DNA of 64,000 bases. Origin: Neptunicoccus cionae (GTDB taxonomy: Bacteria > Pseudomonadota > Alphaproteobacteria > Rhodobacterales > Rhodobacteraceae). Below, piece by piece: positions 1 through 8,758 of the stretch. Both the position numbers and the translations under genes were made by a program. How positions within the stretch are numbered: the first letter of the stretch is position 1; every line of letters starts with the position of its first letter. The notes below the pieces were generated by a model, which was given only the letters and a program-made list of their open reading frames with translations, was not told the origin of the DNA and searched no databases. The stretch lies in NCBI RefSeq assembly GCF_014643735.1, contig NZ_BMKA01000004.1, forward strand, positions 1 to 64,000, given 5' to 3'.

Positions 1-43
1 TTCTGCGTTCATCTATGTTCAATTTGCGGTAGGGTCGTCTCAT
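1..43 (-). CDS. 5' end of a leftward gene, possibly IS30-type transposase (partial)
   Basis: An ATG on the minus strand at 43-41 follows a perfect AGGAGG ribosome site (54-49) with a five-base spacer, so a real start is likely. Only 14 residues are visible (MRRPYRKLNIDERR). The pattern of basic residues, YRxL and DERR recalls the N-terminus of IS30-family transposases, but this is too short to be sure. The rest lies outside the window. The AT-rich DNA at 55-250 would then hold an insertion end and the promoter of the next gene. Confidence 0.4.
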   Translation of the reverse strand, partial: MRRPYRKLNIDERR

Positions 44-252
44 CACAACCTCCTGATCTGCATCAGAAATTTATCTAGTGATGCAATCCAAAATGGAATG
101 TGCCCGCTACACCTACTTAACTCGCATAATGATAGTTATGTTAATTATAACGTATAAATCTCCCATCACAAAACCGGGAGCGGAAACCGAACACGCTTGC
201 ATAGTAAGGTCGACTTAATATATGCAAGGCTTTCAACATTCGGAGCCTTGCC

Positions 253-729
253 GTGAAACAGTCAATCGACAGTGATAACTTCTCTTTTCTGCTTCTGGAT
301 GTGGCACGGCTGCTTCGCGCGGATTTTGAACGCCGTGTTGCGGGGGCCGAGCTTGGGATTACACCTGGAGAGGCACGGACCCTTGCCAATGTGGCGCGGT
401 TCGGCCCGTTGCGGCAGCATGATTTGGCCAATCTGACCGGCATCGGCCCGATGAGCGTGACCGGAATGATCGACAACCTTGAACAAGCGGGTCTTGTGAT
501 ACGCACGCCTGATCCCGACGATCGCCGCGCCAAGCAGGTGCAGATTACGCAAAAAGCGCATGCGTTGCTGGAGGATCTTCACCGGATCGGTGAGGACGTC
601 CGCGCAATCTCTCGCGGCGGGCTTTCAACCGAAGAATGGGACACGTTCCACCGCTTGTTAAAATCAGCACGCGACAACCACCTGAGCGCGCATCACAGCA
701 GACGCATTTCGGGAAAGGCAGAAACATGA
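253..729 (+). CDS. MarR family transcriptional regulator
   Basis: This 158-residue protein has the size and layout of a MarR dimer. The winged helix-turn-helix spans about residues 55-100, with a recognition helix around IGPMSVTGMIDNLE and a wing with the typical DPDDRRAKQV signature. The GTG start at 253 is preceded by GGAG (242-245). The stop overlaps the start of the downstream MFS exporter (ATGA, 726-729), so the two are co-transcribed and translationally coupled. By analogy with MarR-exporter pairs it probably represses its own operon and responds to a small molecule carried by the exporter. The ligand cannot be read from sequence. Confidence 0.9.
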   Translation: MKQSIDSDNFSFLLLDVARLLRADFERRVAGAELGITPGEARTLANVARFGPLRQHDLANLTGIGPMSVTGMIDNLEQAGLVIRTPDPDDRRAKQVQITQKAHALLEDLHRIGEDVRAISRGGLSTEEWDTFHRLLKSARDNHLSAHHSRRISGKAET

Positions 730-2024
730 GCACCGCAGAGACAAATGTTGACAGACAGGCGTCCAGCGATGCGCCCAAGATGTCCATGCGCCGCGTTAGC
801 CTGCTTGGCGCGCTGTTTATTGCGACGGGGCCGATTGGGATGGCGCTGTATACGCCTGCAATGGCAGAGGTGGTGACAGCCTATGGCACGACGAACTCTT
901 TGGTGAAAATGACGCTGACGCTCTATTTTGCGGGATTTGCGACGGCGCAATTGATCGCTGGCCCGTTGTCAGACGCATTGGGGCGCAGACCTGTGATCAT
1001 CGGTTTTATGATGCTTTTTGTGGCGGCGAGCCTGCTGGCTCTGATCGCCCCGTCCATTGAAACACTGATCGCAGCGCGCTTTGTCCAAGGGGTCGGTGCC
1101 AGTGCGGGTGTCGCGATTTCACGGGCACTGGTGCGCGACATGTTTGAAGGGGACGAGTCCTCTAAGATCATGAACTTGATGGGGATTATTCTGGCGATTG
1201 CGCCAGCAATGGCCCCTGCGCTGGGGGGGATGGCTGTCACGCATGCCGGTTGGCATTCTGTTTTCGGGCTGATGATGATCTTTGGTCTGGTGGTTATCAC
1301 GCTGGCAATTTGGGGCCTGAGAGAAACCATCGTGCCGGATCGGAGTCGCCTCAACCTGAATGCGCTTGGGCGGTCTTATCTGACCTTGCTGACAAACCGG
1401 CACTTCATGGCGACCACGATGACCATTGCCGGTTCCATCGGTGCGATATACGCGCTGGCGACAATCCTTCCTTTCATTTTGATGCAAAGGCTGGGCCTAA
1501 GCCCAACGGTGTTCGGGCTGTGGATGTTGTCACAATCAGGCAGCTTTTTTGTTGCATCTCTGCTGGTGCGCCGTTTGATGAAGAACCAGAGCGCTTACCG
1601 GCTGGTTACGCCGGGACTGGTTGTGATCATGATCGGCAGCGCCTTGATCCTGTCGCTGTTGTTTGGCGAAATTTCGGTCCTGCGCGTCATGGTGCCGGTC
1701 GGCGTTTACACCTTTGGGATCGCCTTTGTGATGCCTGCCATGTCAACCGCTGCGCTGGCGCCCTTCCCCCAAATTGCGGGCGCGGCTTCGTCGTTAATGG
1801 GCTTCTTTCAGATGGGCGCAGGGCTGTTTGTCGGCTCTCTGGCTGCTTTGTTCGGCAATCCGGTAATTGCCCTTGCCGTTTTGATACCGGCGATGGGTTC
1901 TACTGCGTGTTTGTCTTATGTCTACTACCGCAGAAACCCCCATCTGACTGAACCTGAACCCCGCAAGGATGCAATCAGCGGGCCGCCAATGGGGCGTTCC
2001 TGGATGCCGACCCAAAAGGACTAG
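726..2024 (+). CDS. MFS drug-resistance-type exporter (Bcr/CflA-like)
   Basis: A 432-residue, 12-helix major facilitator. The loop between helices 2 and 3 carries motif A (GPLSDALGRRPV), and the RFVQGVGASAG segment follows in helix 4, as in the Bcr/CflA drug:H+ antiporters. The start chosen is the ATG at 726, which gives MSTAET and sits inside the stop of the marR gene; in-frame codons further upstream lie inside marR and are unlikely. Likely role: proton-driven efflux of a toxic compound across the inner membrane. Substrate unknown. A strong terminator follows at 2129-2158. Confidence 0.88.
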   Translation: MSTAETNVDRQASSDAPKMSMRRVSLLGALFIATGPIGMALYTPAMAEVVTAYGTTNSLVKMTLTLYFAGFATAQLIAGPLSDALGRRPVIIGFMMLFVAASLLALIAPSIETLIAARFVQGVGASAGVAISRALVRDMFEGDESSKIMNLMGIILAIAPAMAPALGGMAVTHAGWHSVFGLMMIFGLVVITLAIWGLRETIVPDRSRLNLNALGRSYLTLLTNRHFMATTMTIAGSIGAIYALATILPFILMQRLGLSPTVFGLWMLSQSGSFFVASLLVRRLMKNQSAYRLVTPGLVVIMIGSALILSLLFGEISVLRVMVPVGVYTFGIAFVMPAMSTAALAPFPQIAGAASSLMGFFQMGAGLFVGSLAALFGNPVIALAVLIPAMGSTACLSYVYYRRNPHLTEPEPRKDAISGPPMGRSWMPTQKD

Positions 2025-2128
2025 GTTGATAAGGGGGAGTGGAAGAATGCCCTGCCCGACCCGCCAAAAGCTGCAAGAAACAGATCGTTCTCAGCGGCGG
2101 GCCACAACAAATTCTCTTCTGCCAGATC

Positions 2129-2158
2129 AAAAGGACGTGCAATTGCGCGTCCTTTTCC
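2129..2158 (+). terminator. Rho-independent terminator after the marR-MFS operon
   Basis: Arms AAAAGGACGTGC (2129-2140) and GCGCGTCCTTTT (2145-2156) pair with one wobble around an AATT loop. The A-run on one side and T-run on the other allow it to work in both directions. It sits between the MFS gene and the end of the leftward Rieske gene. Confidence 0.8.
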
Positions 2159-2268
2159 TTGATCGTTCGATAGCACCGCAATCAGATTAGCGTGGCGTGA
2201 GGGAGCACAAGAAGTGGGGCCGCACGGTTTCCTGTGCGCCCCTTCTAACATTCCCGCGTGTGAGCGCC

Positions 2269-2586
2269 TTAGGCTTTGATCTGCACCATGCCTTCATGCA
2301 CGCGCGTTTGAAAAGTCATCATTGGGCGAGTTGCCGGGGCCCCGACCGGCCGTCCATCGCGCACATCAAAGGCGCCCTGATGCAGCGGGCATTCGATGAC
2401 GTGACCGTCAAAATACCCGTCGCACAGATCGACACCACCATGATTACACAGCGCCATAGAGGTATATATTCCGCTGGGCGTGTCATACACAGCCAGCTTT
2501 CGCGCACCAAAGTCCACCCGCGTGACCCATTTTTCTTCCAGCTTTTCCACCGGTAGAATGTCTTTCCAGATCTTCTCACGCGCCAT
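2269..2586 (-). CDS. Rieske [2Fe-2S] ferredoxin, MocE-like
   Basis: A 105-residue stand-alone Rieske domain. Cluster ligands are visible as C47-x-H49 (CNHGG) and C66-x2-H69 (CPLHQG). No signal peptide or membrane segment is seen, so it is a soluble cytoplasmic electron carrier. It starts one base after the stop of the upstream membrane di-iron enzyme, an arrangement like MocD/MocE of rhizopine catabolism, where the ferredoxin feeds electrons to the oxygenase. The ATG at 2586 gives MAREKIW; the longer reading frame upstream lies within the desaturase gene. No intact reductase is adjacent; a decayed one lies at 13.3-13.9 kb. Confidence 0.87.
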   Translation of the reverse strand: MAREKIWKDILPVEKLEEKWVTRVDFGARKLAVYDTPSGIYTSMALCNHGGVDLCDGYFDGHVIECPLHQGAFDVRDGRPVGAPATRPMMTFQTRVHEGMVQIKA

Positions 2587-2587
2587 A

Positions 2588-3541
2588 TTACACCCCCTCA
2601 GCAGCTGTTTTCTGCGACCGGATATGGCGAATAATATCCACATGCGCCCCGACATAGCCGTATTTTTCCACATGAATGTGGTCTTTCAATTTCTCATGCA
2701 GTTTGGGCAATGTGTGATAGGGCACCGATGCCACATAGTGATGTTCTGCGTGGTAGTTCATGTTCCAGCACAAAAAACGCCAAGGCATAGAAACGATATT
2801 TGTGCGCGTGTTTTCATGCATTTGTGCCACTGTCGGGCGGCCAACATGTTCCGTCATCCGAATAAACCGCATTACAGGTTCGCCCATTATCACCGGAATG
2901 ATCCAGAGCCAGATCAAACCCCACCAGCCTGTAACGGCCATGCCGACAAACAGCAGGGCATAGACGCTTAGCATCAAACGGGCATCGCGGTAGACAGAGG
3001 CGTATTCTTCTTTTGGAATGAACTTGCGTTCGACATCGTTGAGCTGCCCGCGCGCGTGACGAAAGATCTCAACAAATTTATTGCGCCAGTAGGGAATGGC
3101 GGAGAGGTAAAGAAGATATTCACCATAGGTTTTCGGTGCCGGAATAAGCTCCGGATCATCGCCGTGAATTTGGGTGTATGTGTGGTGATCACAATGTTCA
3201 TAGCGAAAGAACCGATGGGGCAGCATAATGATATAGCCGCAAATCTGTCCGACCAGATCATTCAGCCAGCGGGTGCGAAACACGGTATAATGCACGCATT
3301 CATGCTGCAGCGAAAAGTGATGTACCAAAACGATGCCATGGATGAACATAGCAGGCCAGATCAACCAAGAATTCCAAGCCAATACGACTATTGTTGTTGT
3401 TGCGATCAAGACCAGAACCCAAACGCCCAATCGTCGCAGCGATATGGCATCCGACCTTTGCATGAGTTCCTTCAATTCTTCACGGGAAAGCTTACCCTCG
3501 GCCAATGCCTGAGTAAGCGGCGTTACGATTTGTTGTGACAC
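2588..3541 (-). CDS. Membrane di-iron hydroxylase/desaturase (fatty acid desaturase fold, MocD-like)
   Basis: A 317-residue membrane enzyme with the histidine boxes of the fatty-acid desaturase/alkane hydroxylase superfamily: H80ECVH84, H116CDHH120 and a C-terminal HAEHH. Hydrophobic stretches lie near residues 38-72, around 100, and between the second and third boxes. The GTG at 3541 is the best start because GGAA lies just upstream; codons further out precede it without a ribosome site. Paired with the Rieske ferredoxin downstream, it probably hydroxylates or demethylates a small substrate at the membrane. Substrate unknown; resemblance to MocD suggests, but does not prove, oxidative removal of a methyl group. 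Confidence 0.82.
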   Translation of the reverse strand: MSQQIVTPLTQALAEGKLSREELKELMQRSDAISLRRLGVWVLVLIATTTIVVLAWNSWLIWPAMFIHGIVLVHHFSLQHECVHYTVFRTRWLNDLVGQICGYIIMLPHRFFRYEHCDHHTYTQIHGDDPELIPAPKTYGEYLLYLSAIPYWRNKFVEIFRHARGQLNDVERKFIPKEEYASVYRDARLMLSVYALLFVGMAVTGWWGLIWLWIIPVIMGEPVMRFIRMTEHVGRPTVAQMHENTRTNIVSMPWRFLCWNMNYHAEHHYVASVPYHTLPKLHEKLKDHIHVEKYGYVGAHVDIIRHIRSQKTAAEGV

Positions 3542-3816
3542 GTGATTTCCTAAAATTTTTGCTCGTATGCGGGCCCTGCCCTGCGATACTAACTTCGGAG
3601 ACGGGAGTGCTCCGCACCACAAGATCGATCAGAAAATATCGTCTTGTTGGCTCCAAATTACCCGATCTCTTTAATCCAAGTCAAATAAAAAAGCCATTCA
3701 AGCGGTAGAGTTGACGGAGTGGGTTGGTAGGGTAAGATGCTAATAATAATAGATTATATCTCGAAACATCGATTTTAAAGCTACCGAGATTTTCACCATT
3801 ATGAAAGCGACACTTT

Positions 3817-4809
3817 ATGACCAAAACGGCTGTTACTGCGACGATCGATTTCAAAGCGGAGGGTCGTAATATTGGCGATCTAAGAGTTCCCTGGTCGGAC
3901 AACTCCTGCCCGCTCGGGTTTCACCCTGTACCTGTGATCAGTTTGAAGAACGGCGACGGACCGGTCGTGTTGATGTGTGCCGGTACCCACGGCGACGAAT
4001 TTGAAGGTCCGGCGGCCCTGATGCGGTTGGTTGCTGATCTGCGCCTGGATCAGTTGCAAGGTCAGGTTATCATATTGCCAGCGCTTAACTTTGCAGCTCT
4101 TAAGGCATCCGCTCGTGTGTCTCCGTTAGATAATGTCAATCTGAACAGAGCGTTTCCGGGTGATCCAAGGGGCAGTATTACCGAGCAGATTGCCTTCTAT
4201 GTAGAAAGCGAATTACTGCCCCTTGCAGATGCTGCGGTTGATTTACACTCCGGTGGTAAAGCTTCGGTTTTTGCAACCTGCACTTTAGCCACGCAAACCA
4301 AAGATCGCGCTTTGTTCGAGAAGAACCTAGAGCTTGCCAATGTCTTTGGTCTGCCGCTGATCTGGGTTCTGACTGGATTGAATGATCCACGATCCTTGAA
4401 CTCTGCTGCGGCACGTTGCGGTGTGCCGGCGATTGCCACGGAACTGGGCGGCGGTGGTGGGGTCGATCCTGATATTACCAACGCTACCGAACGCGGACTT
4501 TATTCCATATTTTGCCATCTTGGGATGCTAAATGGCGCGCCGACTCCTGCTTTAAATCCCAAGCGGGTGGCCAGCAAATCTTTGGATCACAGCCTTTTTG
4601 CCACCGGTGAAGGCATCTTTGATCGTGGGGTCAACGCGGGCCAATCTGTGAAGGCCGGTCAGGTTGCGGGGCGGTTTCACTACATTTGCGAACCGGAACG
4701 CGGCGCTGAGACCCTGCATTTCAAATACGACGGCTTTGTGCTGGCGCACAGCAATCGCGGGTTTGTGCAGCGGGGTGACGCATTGGTGCTGGTTGTGCAG
4801 GATCACTGA
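3817..4809 (+). CDS. Succinylglutamate desuccinylase/aspartoacylase family zinc deacylase
   Basis: A 330-residue cytoplasmic zinc hydrolase of the M14-related AstE/AspA family. Zinc ligands are seen as H58 and E61 in THGDEFEG and H144 in DLHSGG, with the substrate-binding NLNRAFPG at 107-115. Members remove acyl groups from N-acyl amino acids; DoeB of ectoine breakdown belongs here, but no other ectoine genes are present, so the substrate is left open. It converges on an amino-acid ABC operon, which may import its substrate. The ribosome site is weak. Confidence 0.82.
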   Translation: MTKTAVTATIDFKAEGRNIGDLRVPWSDNSCPLGFHPVPVISLKNGDGPVVLMCAGTHGDEFEGPAALMRLVADLRLDQLQGQVIILPALNFAALKASARVSPLDNVNLNRAFPGDPRGSITEQIAFYVESELLPLADAAVDLHSGGKASVFATCTLATQTKDRALFEKNLELANVFGLPLIWVLTGLNDPRSLNSAAARCGVPAIATELGGGGGVDPDITNATERGLYSIFCHLGMLNGAPTPALNPKRVASKSLDHSLFATGEGIFDRGVNAGQSVKAGQVAGRFHYICEPERGAETLHFKYDGFVLAHSNRGFVQRGDALVLVVQDH

Positions 4810-4811
4810 CT

Positions 4812-4840
4812 AAAAAGCTGGTCCTCTGCGGGGCCAGCCT
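4812..4840 (-). terminator. Terminator of the leftward amino-acid ABC operon
   Basis: GCTGG (4817-4821) pairs with CCAGC (4834-4838). On the minus strand the stem is followed by five T residues, so it ends the ABC operon, and it lies between convergent genes. Confidence 0.65.
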
Positions 4841-4873
4841 TGATCTCCATGACAAGGAAAGTCCGACTTGGTG

Positions 4874-5740
4874 CTACCTTTCCAAGCGGCGGAACAGCAT
4901 GGACAGCCCGAAACAAATCACGAAGTAGAAAGCAGCGGCAGTAAACCAGCCCTCAAAGATCATCCGCGTGGATGCCACCAATTCAATGGTTTTGAACGTC
5001 AGGTCCGGCACCGAAATCAGCGATACCAAAGAGCTGTCTTTCACAAGGGTGATGAACTGGTTCGCAAGCGGCGGTATAACTTTTTTTAGTGCTTGTGGAA
5101 GAACAATGTACCGCAATTCCTGACCCCTGCTCATCCCGATAGAGCGCGCGGCTTCGCGTTGTCCTTTCGGAACGGACTGGATACCAGCGCGAATAATCTC
5201 ACCTACAAAAGCGCTTTCAAACAGGGCCAGAACGATGACACCTGAAATAAGCGCAGGGAAACGGCGCATGTCGCCAAACAGGAAGCTCCAGATTTCATTA
5301 TTCTCACTGCGCGCAATACCACGGGCCCAGCGTTCCATATTCAACGCCGAGATAAGCTGCTCGGACAGGAAAAAGAAGAAGATGAAGATGATGACCACGG
5401 GTGGGACATTGCGCAGAAATTCAAGATACGTGCGTGCCAGCATGCGGATGGTCAGGTTTTCAGATACCCGCGCCACACCCAATATCACCCCGAGGATCAG
5501 CGCCAGAATGCTGGAATAAATCGTGATCCGGATTGTCGCGAACAGCCCTTGCATCAGCAGGTTAGGAACCCAGGCGTCTTCGCTCGCTTTATAGCGGTAA
5601 AGGTAGTTCGGGATTTTGTCCCACCGCCAGTTGTAGTTCAGCTCCGCGCCGATGCGGGTGGCAATATACCCCCCGAGAGCGACAACCACGAGAAGGATCA
5701 CCGCGTCCATCCAATGGAGTTTTTTGAGTATTCTTCGCAT
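4874..5740 (-). CDS. Polar amino-acid ABC transporter permease (HisM/GltK type)
   Basis: A 288-residue inner-membrane permease. The cytoplasmic EAA loop is clear (REAARSIGMSRGQ), followed by RYIVLPQAL, both typical of the His/Glu/Gln permease family. It is the last gene of a leftward operon: ATPase, permease 1, binding protein, permease 2. It is separated from the binding-protein gene by a stable stem-loop. Together with the permease at 6662 it should form the heterodimeric channel. Substrate is a polar or modified amino acid, not defined by sequence. Confidence 0.9.
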   Translation of the reverse strand: MRRILKKLHWMDAVILLVVVALGGYIATRIGAELNYNWRWDKIPNYLYRYKASEDAWVPNLLMQGLFATIRITIYSSILALILGVILGVARVSENLTIRMLARTYLEFLRNVPPVVIIFIFFFFLSEQLISALNMERWARGIARSENNEIWSFLFGDMRRFPALISGVIVLALFESAFVGEIIRAGIQSVPKGQREAARSIGMSRGQELRYIVLPQALKKVIPPLANQFITLVKDSSLVSLISVPDLTFKTIELVASTRMIFEGWFTAAAFYFVICFGLSMLFRRLER

Positions 5741-5762
5741 GCGCGCAACCTTGGGCTATGGT

Positions 5763-5783
5763 GGACGGGCAGGAAGCCCGTCC
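5763..5783. promoter_or_regulatory. Stem-loop between binding-protein and permease genes
   Basis: A perfect inverted repeat, GGACGGGC and GCCCGTCC, around a five-base loop. It lies just downstream of the binding-protein gene on the minus strand with no T-run. Such hairpins commonly stabilise the upstream message or partly attenuate, giving more binding protein than permease. Confidence 0.6.
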
Positions 5784-5803
5784 GTCGATAGTTTTAGCGG
5801 AGT

Positions 5804-6637
5804 TTACTGGGCAACCTCAGAATGCCACTCATTGCCACGGAACCAGTAATCGTGACGCTCTTTCAGCCAACCCTGACGGTTTTTGACGCCGATCCAATTG
5901 TTAAAGAAATTCTCTGCATCTGGGTCACCCTTGCGAAAGGCAAAGGCTTCACCGCCAGCTTGAAAGGCTTCATTAAAGGGAACGTTCACCGTATCGGGAT
6001 AACGACGCGCAGCTTCGGAGGGCACCGGCTCGGAGGACATCAAAGCATGTGCGTTGCCGTTCAGGACTTCCTGTGTCACTGCGCTTTCTTCATCAAACTG
6101 AAGGATCTTTGCTTTTGGGAACATGGACTCAATCACCGAAACAGCAATCGCACCGCGACGGCCGGCAAAGGTCACGTCTGGGCTGTTATAGTCTTCAAGT
6201 GTAAAGCCCTCGGTCATTGACGTATTCGCCAAAATTGTCTGACCGGAGTAAGCATAAGGATCAGAGAAAGAGACCGTCAGGTTCCGCTGCGGTGTCACCG
6301 ACATCCCCGAGATGATGACGTCGAATTTTCCCGAAACAAGGGCAGGAATGATGCCGTCCCATGCAGTCGGCACGAATTCCACTTCGACGCCCATATCTTC
6401 GGCCAGCTGGCGGCCTACGTCCAGTTCAAAGCCGATCAGTTCACCGTTCATATCGCGTAGGGACCAAGGTGTGAAAAGGGACAGGCCGATCTTGATCACG
6501 CCCTCTTCTTTGATGCTTTCAATCACCGAACTGCTGGACAGTTCCTGGCGGGTATTTTGCGCGGAAGCCGGCGCCGCTAGTGCAAGTGCGGTGGCCGAGG
6601 CAAGGGCAAGCCCTGCCATGCGTCTGGTAAAATTCAT
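5804..6637 (-). CDS. Amino-acid ABC transporter periplasmic binding protein
   Basis: A 277-residue family 3 solute-binding protein. A signal peptide is evident (MNFTRRMAGLALASATALAL, cut near ASA-Q at about residue 27). The mature part has the SBP_bac_3 landmarks: GFELDVGRQLAEDMGVEVEFV, GKFDVIISGMSVTPQR and a second lobe rebuilding around RRGAIAVSV. It captures a polar amino acid or derivative in the periplasm and hands it to the permeases on both sides. The neighbouring deacylase at 3817 suggests an N-acylated amino acid as one possibility; this is inference. Confidence 0.9.
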   Translation of the reverse strand: MNFTRRMAGLALASATALALAAPASAQNTRQELSSSSVIESIKEEGVIKIGLSLFTPWSLRDMNGELIGFELDVGRQLAEDMGVEVEFVPTAWDGIIPALVSGKFDVIISGMSVTPQRNLTVSFSDPYAYSGQTILANTSMTEGFTLEDYNSPDVTFAGRRGAIAVSVIESMFPKAKILQFDEESAVTQEVLNGNAHALMSSEPVPSEAARRYPDTVNVPFNEAFQAGGEAFAFRKGDPDAENFFNNWIGVKNRQGWLKERHDYWFRGNEWHSEVAQ

Positions 6638-6661
6638 TATGTCTCTCCTTGTTGGTTGTTG

Positions 6662-7471
6662 TCAGTTTTGAACAGCGAATTTCTTTTCAATGCGGGTCAC
6701 GCCTATGGATAATGCAAGTGTCAGGATGAGATACACAACTGCGATTGTGAACCAGATTTCAAAGCTCATGTAGGTGTCCGAAATCAGGTTTCGCCCGATA
6801 GTTGTCAGTTCCGCCACCGCGATCACACTTACGATGGCAGAGCTCTTTACCAGATGAACCAATTCGCCCGTCATCGGGGGCAACATGAATTTTACTGACT
6901 GGGGCAGGACGATATAGCGGTAGGCCTGTGATTTGGTCATCCCGATAGAGGTTGCGCCTTCCCATTGGCCTTTGGGCACCGAGTTGATGCCAGCGCGGAA
7001 AATCTCCGAGATCAGCGCAGCATGAAAGACCGCCAAACACAGAATGCTCGCCGTGTAGCGGTCAAGTTTGAAGATCGGTCCAAGGACGTAGTAAAACAGG
7101 TACAGCAAGACAAGGATCGGCATGTTGCGCACAAATTCAAGGAAGGCCACTGCAACAGCAGTGCCAACCACAAGACCGGACAACCGTAGCAGCGCCACAA
7201 TAAGCCCGAGAAGCGTTGCGAAAAAAAATGCCGTCGCCGAAAGCTGTATCGTCTTCATCAGACCGATGACGATCTCCCCCCACTGGAACCCGTCTTCGGT
7301 CAGGCGGTAAAAATACTGCGGCATACGATACCACTGCCAGTTGTAGCCCATCGCCTGCGCGCCATTAAAAGCCAGCCAAAAAATTCCGAAAATTACAACA
7401 ATGTAGAGACCGATCGCCACTGGAGCAGCGTTCAAAAAACCTTTGAGCGTCCTGCGCTTTGCCGAAGCCAT
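6662..7471 (-). CDS. Polar amino-acid ABC transporter permease
   Basis: A 269-residue permease of the HisQ/GlnP type with the EAA loop (WEGATSIGMTKSQAYRYIVL) and about five membrane helices. It abuts the ATPase gene without a gap (7471/7472) and precedes the binding-protein gene by 24 bases. It resembles the permease at 4874, with which it should pair in the membrane. Confidence 0.9.
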   Translation of the reverse strand: MASAKRRTLKGFLNAAPVAIGLYIVVIFGIFWLAFNGAQAMGYNWQWYRMPQYFYRLTEDGFQWGEIVIGLMKTIQLSATAFFFATLLGLIVALLRLSGLVVGTAVAVAFLEFVRNMPILVLLYLFYYVLGPIFKLDRYTASILCLAVFHAALISEIFRAGINSVPKGQWEGATSIGMTKSQAYRYIVLPQSVKFMLPPMTGELVHLVKSSAIVSVIAVAELTTIGRNLISDTYMSFEIWFTIAVVYLILTLALSIGVTRIEKKFAVQN

Positions 7472-8200
7472 TTAGTGCTCCAGAATCTGGTTGAGGAACA
7501 TTCTACAACGCTCGCTTTCGGGGTTTGTAAAGAATTTCTCAGGGGGGGACACTTCGACGATTTTTCCAGACTCCATAAACACCATCGTGTCGGCAACCTT
7601 GCGGGCAAAACCCATTTCGTGGGTCACACAAACCATGGTAATGCCTGTGTCGGCCAGCTCTACCATTACGTCCAGCACTTCGTTAATCATCTCTGGATCA
7701 AGGGCGGATGTGGGTTCGTCAAACAGCATGATCCGCGTTTCCATGCACAAGGAACGGGCAATCGCCACCCGCTGCTGTTGACCACCTGACAACTGCCCTG
7801 GATATTTATCCGCTTGCTCGGGGATGTGGACCCGTTCCAGATACTTGCGGGCGCGGGCTTCTGCTTCGGATTTGCCGATCTTTTGCACCTTCATCGGTCC
7901 AATAGTCAGGTTTTCAAGGATCGTAAGATGGGGAAACAGGTTGAACTGCTGGAAAACCATGCCGACTTCCTGACGCAGGCGACGCAAATCCTTACTGTCT
8001 TCTTCAACCTCGATCCCGTCGATCCTGATTGAACCGGAAGAGTGGAATTCCAAGCCGTTAAAGCACCGGATCAAAGTAGACTTGCCAGAACCGGACGGTC
8101 CGCAGATCACTACACGTTCGCCTTGCTGTACTGTGAGACTTACATCCGTCAACGCCTGAAATGTTCCATAGAACTTATCAACATTGTTGACTGATATCAT
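7472..8200 (-). CDS. Amino-acid ABC transporter ATP-binding protein
   Basis: A 242-residue ATPase of the GlnQ/HisP family. Visible motifs: Walker A GPSGSGKST, Q-loop MVFQQFNLF, signature LSGGQQQR, Walker B IMLFDEP, and switch histidine in VTHEM. The ATG at 8200 (MISVNNVDKFYG) matches family N-termini; an in-frame TTG at 8218 would add six residues. First gene of the operon, so the promoter should lie in the AT-rich DNA just above 8220. Confidence 0.92.
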   Translation of the reverse strand: MISVNNVDKFYGTFQALTDVSLTVQQGERVVICGPSGSGKSTLIRCFNGLEFHSSGSIRIDGIEVEEDSKDLRRLRQEVGMVFQQFNLFPHLTILENLTIGPMKVQKIGKSEAEARARKYLERVHIPEQADKYPGQLSGGQQQRVAIARSLCMETRIMLFDEPTSALDPEMINEVLDVMVELADTGITMVCVTHEMGFARKVADTMVFMESGKIVEVSPPEKFFTNPESERCRMFLNQILEH

Positions 8201-8218
8201 TGCTTCTTGAGCTTCCAA

Positions 8219-8758
8219 GGCGAGTCCCCACAGATTAACAATTGCTTAACGGTAATATGTCTGTGGTTAATATTTCAAAGCAAGATATTTTTTTAAGGCC
8301 CACTTATCCTTCATAACCGACTGCACAAAAAGGTGCCAGAACTTCCTGTTTCGCACAAGTTAAGGGCGACAGGCCAATCACCCCTTTTTGCAGACCGCGC
8401 AGTGTCGTTATTAAAGGAGTGCAGCAACAATGGATTGCGCGTATTATCCCTGTGCCGTCTGTTCCTAAAACATCGCCAAATCATAGCCTTAGCGGTCCGG
8501 TCAATCGCACTGAACATTCTTCGACCTGCATATCGGCGGGCATCTCCGAATTTTAAAAATGCTTGTAATATCAAGGGTTGCATTGAGCTATGCAGTATTG
8601 AACAGCGCCCCAATGGCCATAAGCCAGATTAATGGCAACATAAGAAGATTGTGGTCATGCCTTGGCACTCTCCTTGCTAGAGGTGGGCAAGGAAGACGCT
8701 ATTCTGGCCCTCTGCGCACCAGGTTTGCCTTAACGGCACACCCTTGCTGGGGAACGCG
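8219..8758. other. 540-base gap between divergent ABC operon and DMT gene
   Basis: The first 80 bases are AT-rich and probably hold the ABC operon promoter. The rest carries short unrelated open frames on both strands with no recognisable domain, no ribosome site of note and no clear hairpin. I see no gene here; it may be relict DNA. Confidence 0.4.

Noticed and set aside
3817-4809. Naming the zinc deacylase doeB (ectoine pathway)
   Set aside because: The family fits, but none of doeA, the eut enzymes or an ectoine transporter is nearby, so the specific name is not justified.
8333-8632. Short open frames in the gap before the DMT gene
   Set aside because: No conserved motif or start signal in either strand; composition looks non-coding.
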